Assembly (NCBI GenBank): GCA_947377425.1
Contig: CANCFZ010000114.1
Coordinates: forward strand, 1 to 7,822
Origin: Flavobacteriaceae bacterium
GTDB taxonomy: Bacteria; Bacteroidota; Bacteroidia; Flavobacteriales; Flavobacteriaceae
Direction: 5' to 3'
Length of the DNA: 7,822 bases
Numbering within the stretch: the first letter of the stretch is position 1; the number at the start of each line of letters is the position of its first letter. The position numbers and the translations under genes are program-made. A model generated the notes under the pieces. It searched no databases. It saw nothing but the letters and a program-made list of their open reading frames with translations, and was not told where the DNA came from. Positions 1 through 6,141 of this stretch are shown in pieces.

Positions 1-1047
1 CCATGTGCTGGTGGAGCTGTTTACTCACCAGCAATGACCGATTTTACTATGATGGTAGAAGGAAGTAGTTATATGTTTGTTACTGGACCTAATGTAGTGA
101 AAACGGTTACCAATGAAGAAGTCACTTCGGAAGAATTGGGTGGAGCAAGCACGCATTCAACAAAATCTGGTGTGGCGCATATTACGTCTCCAAACGGAAT
201 AGAATGTTTGGAAGATATCAAAAGATTATTGAGCTATTTGCCTCAAAATAATAGAGAAACCACGCCAAAATCACCTTATGTAACCAATGATGAAGTTCGT
301 GAGAAATTGGACACTATCGTTCCTGATAATGCCAACAAACCTTACGACATGCACGATGTTATTGAAAATATAATTGATGAGGATTCGTTTTTTGAAATTC
401 ATAAAGATTTTGCCGAAAATATTATTGTAGGTTTTGCAAGATTAGGAGGAAGAAGTATAGGAATTGTGGCTAATAATCCCAAATTTTTAGCTGGTTGTTT
501 GGATGTAAAATCTTCTATTAAAGCGGCTCGATTTGTACGTTTTTGCGATTGTTTTAATATTCCTTTATTGGTGTTAGAAGATGTTCCTGGATTCTTACCC
601 GGAACCGACCAAGAGTGGAACGGAATTATCGTTCACGGAGCCAAATTATTGTACGCTTTTAGTGAAGCAACCGTTCCAAGAGTTACTGTGATTACACGTA
701 AAGCTTATGGTGGCGCGTATGACGTAATGAATTCTAAACACATTGGTGCCGATATGAATTTTGCTTGGCCTTGTGCCGAAATTGCTGTAATGGGAGCCAA
801 AGGTGCATCAGAAATTATCTTCAAAAAAGAAATTAGCGAAGCAGCCGACCCAGCAGCTAAATTATTAGAAAAAGAAGCGGAATATGCTGAATTATTCGCT
901 AATCCTTATACAGCAGCGCAACGTGGTTTTATTGATGAGGTTATCTTGCCAAAAGATACTCGTAGAAAATTGCTTAAAGCATTTAGTATGTTAGAAAATA
1001 AAGTAGTAGATACTCCTAAAAGAAAACACGGTAATATTCCTTTGTAA
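1..1047 (+). CDS. pccB: Propionyl-CoA carboxylase, carboxyltransferase (beta) subunit; 5' end cut by window
   Basis: This is the biotin-dependent acyl-CoA carboxylase subunit that moves the carboxyl group from carboxybiotin to the acyl-CoA, making methylmalonyl-CoA from propionyl-CoA in the cytoplasm. The frame is open from base 1, so the ATG at 34 is internal. The visible 348 residues lack roughly 165-175 N-terminal residues of a family protein of about 510-520. The segment beginning PCAGGAVYSPA carries the first oxyanion-hole Gly-Ala (visible residues 5-6). The C-terminal crotonase-like domain has VPGFLPGTDQEWNG and then AYGGAYDVMNSKHIGAD, with the second oxyanion Gly-Ala. The Asp after GGAY (visible residue 241) aligns with Asp422 of Streptomyces coelicolor PccB, a known substrate-specificity position; Asp there favours propionyl-CoA. 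The biotin carboxylase/carrier partner is not in the window. The gene ends in TAA followed by a strong terminator. Family assignment is secure; the substrate is inferred. Confidence 0.93.
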   Translation, partial: PCAGGAVYSPAMTDFTMMVEGSSYMFVTGPNVVKTVTNEEVTSEELGGASTHSTKSGVAHITSPNGIECLEDIKRLLSYLPQNNRETTPKSPYVTNDEVREKLDTIVPDNANKPYDMHDVIENIIDEDSFFEIHKDFAENIIVGFARLGGRSIGIVANNPKFLAGCLDVKSSIKAARFVRFCDCFNIPLLVLEDVPGFLPGTDQEWNGIIVHGAKLLYAFSEATVPRVTVITRKAYGGAYDVMNSKHIGADMNFAWPCAEIAVMGAKGASEIIFKKEISEAADPAAKLLEKEAEYAELFANPYTAAQRGFIDEVILPKDTRRKLLKAFSMLENKVVDTPKRKHGNIPL

Positions 1048-1057
1048 TATTTAAAAT

Positions 1058-1087
1058 AAAAAGTCCTGCTTCGGCGGGACTTTTTTT
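1058..1087 (+). terminator. Rho-independent terminator after pccB
   Basis: The hairpin has a 5' arm at 1058-1069 (AAAAAGTCCTGC), the UUCG tetraloop at 1070-1073, and a 3' arm from 1074 (GCGGGAC plus T's). The 12 pairs contain one G-U wobble and end in a run of seven T's (1081-1087). A UUCG loop closed by C-G is exceptionally stable. It starts 11 bases after the pccB stop and separates that gene from the downstream glycosyltransferase gene. Confidence 0.93.
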
Positions 1088-1097
1088 ATAGAAAGAG

Positions 1098-1105
1098 TAT
1101 ATTTG
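1098..1105 (+). promoter_or_regulatory. Candidate Bacteroidota -7 promoter element
   Basis: TATATTTG matches the Bacteroidota -7 consensus TAnnTTTG exactly. It lies directly downstream of the pccB terminator and 15 bases before the ATG at 1121. No clean -33 TTTG is visible at the expected distance; only the T-run of the terminator lies there. If used, transcription would start at about 1108-1112. The in-frame TTG at 1103 would then fall inside the promoter and could not be the start codon. The match is short and could be chance in AT-rich DNA. Confidence 0.5.
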
Positions 1106-1120
1106 TTAAAATTTTTTAGA

Positions 1121-2839
1121 ATGTATTTTTCAATTATTATCCCTGTCTATAATAGACCCGACGAAATAAACGAACTACTTGAGAGTTTGATTCAATCTAC
1201 ATATACGAGCGACTATGAAATTGTAATTGTAGAAGATGGATCAACCATTACTTGTCAAGATGTTGTTCAGAAATTTACAGATAGGCTTTCAATTTCGTAT
1301 TATTCTAAACCAAATTCGGGACCTGGAGATTCTAGAAATTTTGGAATGAAGAAAGCCAAAGGTGATTACTGTATCATTTTTGATTCAGATTGTATTATTC
1401 CAAATCAGTATTTATTACAAGTTGAAAAGGAATTAAAATCCAAATATGTCGATTGTTTTGGTGGACCTGATAAAGCATTGAAATCATTTTCAAATATTCA
1501 AAAAGCCATTAATTTTGCAATGACTTCGTTTCTTACAACTGGAGGAATTCGTGGTGGTTCTGAAAAAATTGATAAGTTTCAACCTAGAAGTTTCAATATG
1601 GGGATTTCTAAAAAAGCATTTGAAGTATCCAAAGGTTTCGGAAATATTCACCCAGGTGAAGATCCTGATTTGTCTATTAGATTATGGAAATTAGGTTACG
1701 AAACTAGATTGTTTTCATCAGCATTTGTATATCATAAAAGAAGAATTGATTGGGATAAATTTAGTATTCAAGTGTCAAAATTCGGAAAAGCACGACCAAT
1801 TTTAAATTCTTGGTATCCAGAATACAAAAAAATAACGTATTGGTTTCCATCACTTTTTATAATTGGATTTGTAATTTCATTTGCACTATTATTTGTCTTA
1901 TTTGACTGGTTTTTAAAATTTTACTTCCTGTATTTTGTAATAATATTTATTGTTTCAAGTATTCAAAATAGAAATCCAATTATTGGTTTGTTGTCAGTTG
2001 TTGCCGTTTGGAAGCAATTTTTTGGATATGGAATTGGATTTTTAAAATCATTTTATAAAATAAATATACTTGGCAAACAACCTCAAGAAGCTTTTCCAGA
2101 GCTTTTTTTTAAAGTAAGTGAAGTAGAAGATAACTATGAAAGAAGTATGTTTAATAATGATCAAAGTAATGCTCCAATTCATAAATCAGTTGAAAAAGCA
2201 ATTGATAAAATAATTAATCCAATTCAAAAATTAGTTGAACCAGTGCAAGTTAAATCTAAAATTGTAGGATTAACAGGTGGAATTGGAAGTGGTAAAACTG
2301 CTGTAGCAAATTATTTACAATCAAAGGGAATTCCTGTATACATTTCCGACTTGGAAGCCAAAAAAGTAATGGAATTTCCAGAAATTATTTCTCAAATAGC
2401 AACTGCTTTTGGAATTGAAATTATTGGTGCAAATACTACTTTAGATAGAGAAAAACTAGCATCTATTGTTTTTAATGAACCCGAAAAATTAAAACAACTC
2501 AACGGAATTGTTCATCCTGCTGTAAAAAAACATTTTGATAATTGGATTATACAGCATAGCAAATTTCCTATAATTGTTAAAGAAGCCGCAATTTTATTTG
2601 AGAGCGGAAGTTATAAAGATTGCGATACTATTATTACAGTTTCAGCACCTTTAGAAACTAGAATTCAAAGAGTACTTCAAAGAGATAAAACTACTAGAGA
2701 AAAAATTTTGCAAAGAATCAACAATCAACTCTCTGATGAAGAACGTATTGAAAGAAGTCAGTTTGTTGTCAAAAATGAAAATTTTGATGAAACAAAAAAA
2801 CAAGTTGATGAAATACTGAATTTATTGAAAAATAAATAA
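1121..2839 (+). CDS. coaE: Fused family-2 glycosyltransferase and dephospho-CoA kinase (CoaE)
   Basis: One open frame encodes 572 residues from the ATG at 1121. This start begins MYFSIIIPVYNRPDE, the usual first strand of a GT2 fold, whereas the TTG at 1103 overlaps a promoter-like box. Residues 1-230 form the GT2 catalytic domain: EDGS at 38-41, the metal/nucleotide-sugar DSD at 88-90, and GEDPD at 179-183 with a probable catalytic base. About three hydrophobic segments follow (roughly 241-262, 265-283, 286-309), anchoring it in the inner membrane. The GT part ends with FPELFFK at residue 331. A Lys/Glu-rich linker (about 332-378) leads into a complete CoaE domain (379-572). CoaE has the P-loop GGIGSGKT (386-393), EAAILFESG (488-496) and a C-terminal RINNQLSDEER region, and phosphorylates dephospho-CoA to CoA. 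CoaE normally is a separate soluble protein of about 200 residues. The junction sits on a T8 run, so a homopolymer error or separate translation (ATG 2147 or GTG 2243) must be excluded. The GT acceptor is unknown. Confidence 0.85.
   Translation: MYFSIIIPVYNRPDEINELLESLIQSTYTSDYEIVIVEDGSTITCQDVVQKFTDRLSISYYSKPNSGPGDSRNFGMKKAKGDYCIIFDSDCIIPNQYLLQVEKELKSKYVDCFGGPDKALKSFSNIQKAINFAMTSFLTTGGIRGGSEKIDKFQPRSFNMGISKKAFEVSKGFGNIHPGEDPDLSIRLWKLGYETRLFSSAFVYHKRRIDWDKFSIQVSKFGKARPILNSWYPEYKKITYWFPSLFIIGFVISFALLFVLFDWFLKFYFLYFVIIFIVSSIQNRNPIIGLLSVVAVWKQFFGYGIGFLKSFYKINILGKQPQEAFPELFFKVSEVEDNYERSMFNNDQSNAPIHKSVEKAIDKIINPIQKLVEPVQVKSKIVGLTGGIGSGKTAVANYLQSKGIPVYISDLEAKKVMEFPEIISQIATAFGIEIIGANTTLDREKLASIVFNEPEKLKQLNGIVHPAVKKHFDNWIIQHSKFPIIVKEAAILFESGSYKDCDTIITVSAPLETRIQRVLQRDKTTREKILQRINNQLSDEERIERSQFVVKNENFDETKKQVDEILNLLKNK
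2103..2110 (+). other. T8 run at the GT/CoaE domain boundary
   Basis: Eight consecutive T's followed by AAA encode the Leu-Phe-Phe-Lys that closes the glycosyltransferase part. Losing one T makes the frame read TTA AAG TAA and stop. Gaining one makes it read TTT TTT TAA and stop. Either change yields a free-standing glycosyltransferase of about normal length. The run is therefore the exact point on which the fusion depends, whether through real mutation, slippage or sequencing error. Confidence 0.7.
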
Positions 2840-2853
2840 TAAACTACTGCAAT

Positions 2854-2892
2854 GTTAATGTTTGGTTAATATATTAACAGAATATATGTTAA
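2854..2892 (+). promoter_or_regulatory. Candidate operator: GTTAA repeats with 14-base palindrome
   Basis: The 71-base gap before the histidine kinase gene contains GTTAA at 2854, 2865 and 2888. The first two are 11 bases apart, and the second and third are 23 apart, close to one and two helical turns. The middle copy is the left half of a perfect 14-base palindrome, GTTAATATATTAAC (2865-2878). OmpR/PhoB-family regulators often bind direct repeats with an 11-base period, and such a regulator is encoded downstream. A role in autoregulation is inferred; AT-richness raises the chance of coincidence. Confidence 0.35.
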
Positions 2893-2897
2893 AATGC

Positions 2898-2905
2898 TAA
2901 TTTTG
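2898..2905 (+). promoter_or_regulatory. Weak candidate -7 element before the histidine kinase
   Basis: TAATTTTG fits TAnnTTTG, but it ends only 5 bases before the ATG at 2911. A transcript from it would be nearly leaderless. No TTTG is seen at the expected -33 position; the nearest, at 2861, is too far away. It may be chance, and the kinase gene could instead be co-transcribed with the upstream fusion gene. Confidence 0.2.
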
Positions 2906-2910
2906 TTGTG

Positions 2911-4497
2911 ATGAATAAGTTTGTTTTTCGGCTTTTAGTATTGTTAATGAGTATCTCCTTGTTAGGGATAATTTTAGTCCAAGTTTATTGGTTTAATACT
3001 TCATTAGAAAAAAGCGAAGAACAATTTAAGTTTCATATAAAACAAGTACTAGGAAATGTTTCTAGAAAGCTAGAAGAACAAGAAAAATACACGTTTTATA
3101 ATAGATATAATAAGTTAAAAGATAGCATTGGCACAATTCCAAAAAATGAAGATTTGATGGAATACAAATACTATCAAAGAAACAAAAAAACAAATGAAAC
3201 TATTATTTATTCTAATAGTATAATTTCTGAAGATTACGATATATTTTCTACGCTCTTTGACAAAAAAAATGCTGAGAATTCTAAGATTAAAAGCTATACA
3301 GCAAAACGAAAAACAGAAATTTTTAATAAAAATTCTTTTGATAACTCAGGTATTGAAAATAAATTAACACCAGATATTACAATTGAAAAAGCAGGAAAAC
3401 TAAAGCTTTTAGAAAATGCTCAATTTGATATTGCCTATAAAGATATTGTTGCTAATTATTCTATATATGATAGAATTTCAAAAGAAATGTTACAAAAAAC
3501 ATTGACTAACGAATTGAATGAATATGGTGTAAAAACGCCGTTTGAATTTAATATTTATAGCAATGGATTGGCAACCAAAATAAAATCAGACCATTTTGCG
3601 TATGATAAATATGCAACATATTCAATTCCAATATTTATAGATAACGACGGAAATAATAAATATTCATTATTGATTTCGTTTCCTCAAAAAAAGAAATTTC
3701 TATTTTCTGATATATTGGCAATAACATTATTATCGATAATTTTTACATTAATTATTATTATTGCTTACGCAAATGCGTTACATCAATTGATAAAACAACG
3801 TCAGATTTCGGAAATTAAAACTGATTTTATTAATAATATGACTCACGAGTTTAAAACTCCAATTGCAACTATTAATCTTGCTCTCGATGCTATTAAAAAC
3901 CCTAAAGTTATTGATGATAAAGAAAAAGTTTTTCGATATCTGCAAATGATAAGAGATGAAAATAAACGAATGCACGCTCAGGTTGAAAATGTTCTTAGAA
4001 TATCTAAATTAGAAAAAAAAGAACTTGATATTTCTAAAGAATCTCAAAATGTTCAAAGTATTATAGAAGATGCCGTTGATCACGTTCATTTAATTATTGA
4101 AGACAGACAAGGGACTATAACAACTCATTTTGAAGCAAATAGAACAACAGTATTGTTAAATGATGTGCATTTTACAAATGTTATTGTTAATGTTTTAGAC
4201 AATGCTATAAAATATTCACCGGATATGCCCGTTATAGATATATATACAGAGAATGTTAAGGATTTTATTCTCATAAAAATTAAAGACCAAGGTTTGGGAA
4301 TGAATAAAGTTGCTCAGAAAAGAATTTTTGAAAAATTCTATCGTGAGCACACAGGCGACTTACATAACGTTAAAGGACATGGATTAGGTTTAGCCTATGT
4401 AAAAAGAATTATTGAAGATCATAATGGTCAAATATTCGTTGAAAGTGAAAAAGGAAAAGGAAGTACATTTATAATAAAATTGCCGTTGATAAATTAA
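2911..4497 (+). CDS. Two-component sensor histidine kinase, RprX-like
   Basis: This inner-membrane sensor kinase of 528 residues autophosphorylates on histidine and passes the phosphate to a response regulator. The ATG at 2911 is preferred over the adjacent GTG at 2908. A first membrane segment spans about residues 5-28. A periplasmic sensor region of about 235 residues follows, in which I recognise no known domain. A second membrane segment lies at about 268-289. There is no clear HAMP domain: a short linker runs straight into the H-box NNMTHEFKTP with His312. The ATP-binding domain shows the N-box LDNAIKYSP (Asn431), G1 DQGLGM (459-464), F-box FEKFYRE, and G2 GHGLGLAYV (from 489). The regulator starts 6 bases after its stop, so the two are surely an operon and cognate. 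Architecture resembles Bacteroides RprX; the signal sensed is unknown. Confidence 0.93.
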   Translation: MNKFVFRLLVLLMSISLLGIILVQVYWFNTSLEKSEEQFKFHIKQVLGNVSRKLEEQEKYTFYNRYNKLKDSIGTIPKNEDLMEYKYYQRNKKTNETIIYSNSIISEDYDIFSTLFDKKNAENSKIKSYTAKRKTEIFNKNSFDNSGIENKLTPDITIEKAGKLKLLENAQFDIAYKDIVANYSIYDRISKEMLQKTLTNELNEYGVKTPFEFNIYSNGLATKIKSDHFAYDKYATYSIPIFIDNDGNNKYSLLISFPQKKKFLFSDILAITLLSIIFTLIIIIAYANALHQLIKQRQISEIKTDFINNMTHEFKTPIATINLALDAIKNPKVIDDKEKVFRYLQMIRDENKRMHAQVENVLRISKLEKKELDISKESQNVQSIIEDAVDHVHLIIEDRQGTITTHFEANRTTVLLNDVHFTNVIVNVLDNAIKYSPDMPVIDIYTENVKDFILIKIKDQGLGMNKVAQKRIFEKFYREHTGDLHNVKGHGLGLAYVKRIIEDHNGQIFVESEKGKGSTFIIKLPLIN

Positions 4498-4503
4498 AAA
4501 ATT

Positions 4504-5208
4504 ATGGAAAAAGAAAATAAAAAAATATTATTAGTTGAGGATGACCAAAATTTTGGTGCTATTCTTAAGGATTATTTGATGCTGAACGACTTTGATGTAA
4601 CTTTAGCAAAGAATGGGATGGAAGGTTTTGAAAAATTCAAAAAAGATACTTTTGATTTATGTATTCTTGACGTAATGATGCCATACAAAGATGGTTACAC
4701 ATTAGCTAAAGAAATTCGCGAAAAAAATAAAGAAGTGCCAATCGTTTTCTTAACGGCTAAAACCATGAAAGAAGATGTGTTAAAAGGATACAAAGTAGGA
4801 GCAGACGATTATCTTAACAAACCTTTCGATTCTGAAGTTTTGTTGATGAAAATTAGAGCCATTATGCTAAGAAAATCTTCTGAAACTAAAGCTGAAAATG
4901 TTCAGTTTGAGTTCCAAATTGGTAAATTCCATTTGAATTCTAAATTACGTTTCTTAACATTTCCGGGTAATGAGCCAATCAAATTATCTCCAAAAGAAAA
5001 TGAATTGCTAAAAATGCTAGCACTTTACGTAGAAGATTTAATGCCAAGAGAATTAGCATTAACTAAAATTTGGAGAGATGATAACTACTTCACATCAAGA
5101 AGTATGGACGTTTACATCGCCAAACTAAGAAAGTATCTAAAAGACGATCCAGGTGTTGAAATTTTAAATATTCACGGTGAAGGATTTAGATTAGTTGTGA
5201 AAAAATAA
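4504..5208 (+). CDS. OmpR-family response regulator, RprY-like
   Basis: This cytoplasmic DNA-binding regulator of 234 residues is paired with the kinase directly upstream. The receiver domain (about 7-120) has the acidic pocket EDD at 12-14, the phospho-acceptor Asp56 in ILDVMMP, the switch Thr84 in FLTAK, and the conserved Lys106 in LNKPF. The C-terminal winged helix (about 133-232) has LSPKENELLKML, a probable recognition helix SRSMDVYIAKLRKYL (198-212), and the wing GEGFRLV. All key residues are intact and the length is normal. It is the last gene of its operon, with a terminator starting 6 bases after the stop. The GTTAA repeats upstream of the kinase are candidate self-regulatory targets. 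Target genes cannot be read from the window. Confidence 0.95.
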   Translation: MEKENKKILLVEDDQNFGAILKDYLMLNDFDVTLAKNGMEGFEKFKKDTFDLCILDVMMPYKDGYTLAKEIREKNKEVPIVFLTAKTMKEDVLKGYKVGADDYLNKPFDSEVLLMKIRAIMLRKSSETKAENVQFEFQIGKFHLNSKLRFLTFPGNEPIKLSPKENELLKMLALYVEDLMPRELALTKIWRDDNYFTSRSMDVYIAKLRKYLKDDPGVEILNIHGEGFRLVVKK

Positions 5209-5213
5209 ACAAG

Positions 5214-5241
5214 AAAGCTTCAAGAAATTGGAGCTTTTTTT
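5214..5241 (+). terminator. Rho-independent terminator of the two-component operon
   Basis: The 5' arm AAAGCTTCAA (5214-5223), GAAA tetraloop (5224-5227) and 3' arm TTGGAGCTTT (5228-5237) form ten pairs with one G-U wobble. The T-run spans 5235-5241. It follows the regulator stop codon by 5 bases and ends just where the palindromic repeat begins. Confidence 0.9.
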
Positions 5242-5243
5242 AT

Positions 5244-5394
5244 GAGCAATTTCCTGCTCTACATTTCAATCTTTTGTAAACAAGTCATTTTTTCTAAGCT
5301 ATAAAGGAGCTTCTGAGGTCGCTCTTTTACAGCAAGAAAAAAGAGACTTCTTTTACAAAAGGATTTACATTGCTATCAGGGCTAGGGTTTGAGC
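5244..5394. repeat. Large imperfect palindromic intergenic repeat
   Basis: About 150 bases fold back on themselves. Paired blocks from outside in are AATC+TTTTGTAAA (5268-5280) with TTTACAAAA+GGATT (5352-5365), AAGTC plus a T-run (5282-5294) with an A-run plus GACTT (5337-5349), and GCTATAAAGGAGC (5298-5310) with GCTCTTTTACAGC (5321-5333). The apical loop is TTCTGAGGTC (5311-5320). The ends are less well paired: a left flank containing TTTCCTGCT (5250-5258) and a right flank containing ATCAGGGCTAGGG (5375-5387). From memory, very similar ends (TTTCCTGCTATC ... CTATCAGGGCTAGGG) and the GGAGCTTC..GGTCGCTC core recur between genes in Flavobacterium genomes, so I read it as a dispersed non-coding repeat. 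It encodes no protein and sits between two convergent operons, where it could also act as a bidirectional terminator. Exact ends are uncertain. Confidence 0.7.
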
Positions 5395-5407
5395 ATTAAA
5401 TTGAACT

Positions 5408-6139
5408 TTAGGTTTTCAATTCAAGTTCCAATCCAAAACACACTTTGTAATCTTTACTTACTGTAAGAACATTTTCGTTTTTTCCAATTACAATAGTTTC
5501 ATTTAGCGAAACTTCTTTCAAGTAATTCATTTCAAAAGCTGATAATTCTTGTTTTAAAAGCAATTTTGAATCTACTGAATCCAAACACCACTCTAAATAT
5601 TTCACACTATTAGCGTGATTTACAATATCTAAATCGGATAATAAAACCTTTCGTTCTGTTACCAATTCAAAATCTTGTTGGATATTTATTTTAGAATAAT
5701 CTTTTTCAGTTGCACTTTTATTTGGAAATTTTTCAAAATGCCCGTGAGGCAAAGCCAAGGCTTCCGGTCGTCGAGTTTTGGTATTAAAAACTGCCCAAAA
5801 AGTCTCACAACCAACAATCTTTTCATTACCAATATACAATTCTAAACAACGAGTTGAGCGTGAATTTTCTAATGTTTTTATCCAAGTTTTTACAGTAACT
5901 TTGTCTTTCCATTTTGGTAATCGTTTGATTTCAACACGCATTTTACTTAAAACCCAAGCTTGATGAAACTCTTGCATGTCACTAAAACTAATGCCTCCAA
6001 CTTCAGAGTGTGTCGCAGCAGTCAACTGAAATAAATTACACAATTCAGTATATTTCAAATAGCCATTTGGATAACATTGCAAAAAATTAATTTCCCAATC
6101 TTTGGTTAGTATTGAAGTGAAATTTGGTGAAATAGGCAT
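5408..6139 (-). CDS. Acyl-ACP thioesterase (FatA/FatB-type double hotdog)
   Basis: This cytoplasmic enzyme of 243 residues hydrolyses acyl-acyl carrier protein to release free fatty acid. It has the bacterial length of the plant-type FAT family: two hotdog repeats, about residues 8-130 and 155-240. The first carries a substrate-site stretch (EVGGISFSDMQEFHQAWVLS), then RLPKWKDKVTVKTW and a FWAVFNTKTRRP turn. The second carries DLDIVNHANSVKYLEW (169-184), matching the plant catalytic DLDxNxHVNNVKY segment, with Asp171 and His175 conserved. The plant Asn two residues after that Asp is Val173 here, with Asn shifted to 174. The plant Cys after the acidic catalytic region is also absent (KEV at 208-210). 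It is the last gene of the minus-strand operon, 2 bases after the outer-membrane protein gene. A natural role in fatty-acid turnover or membrane lipid supply is inferred. Confidence 0.88.
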   Translation of the reverse strand: MPISPNFTSILTKDWEINFLQCYPNGYLKYTELCNLFQLTAATHSEVGGISFSDMQEFHQAWVLSKMRVEIKRLPKWKDKVTVKTWIKTLENSRSTRCLELYIGNEKIVGCETFWAVFNTKTRRPEALALPHGHFEKFPNKSATEKDYSKINIQQDFELVTERKVLLSDLDIVNHANSVKYLEWCLDSVDSKLLLKQELSAFEMNYLKEVSLNETIVIGKNENVLTVSKDYKVCFGLELELKT

Positions 6140-6141
6140 AA

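Noticed and set aside
34..36. ATG as the start of the carboxylase gene
   Set aside because: The same frame is open to base 1 and the preceding residues (PCAGGAVYSPA) are conserved in the family, so the gene begins upstream of the window.
1103..1105. TTG as the start of the glycosyltransferase-CoaE gene
   Set aside because: It overlaps the promoter-like TATATTTG, and the conserved GT2 start is MYFSIIIPVYN at the ATG at 1121.
3778..3975. 65-codon open frame on the minus strand
   Set aside because: It lies wholly inside the histidine kinase gene over the second membrane segment and H-box region, and has no family features; it is a shadow.
5244..5394. Integron attC-like recombination site
   Set aside because: The palindrome with bulges recalls attC sites, but the conserved RYYYAAC and GTTRRRY ends are absent and there is no integrase or gene cassette.
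5399..5421. Hairpin AATTGAA / TTCAATT at the 3' end of the thioesterase gene as a terminator
   Set aside because: It has only seven A/T-rich pairs, one G-C pair, part of it inside the coding end, and only a short T-run on the minus strand; too weak to call.
5778..5963. 61-codon open frame on the plus strand
   Set aside because: It is antisense within the thioesterase gene with no promoter or recognisable protein features; it is a shadow.
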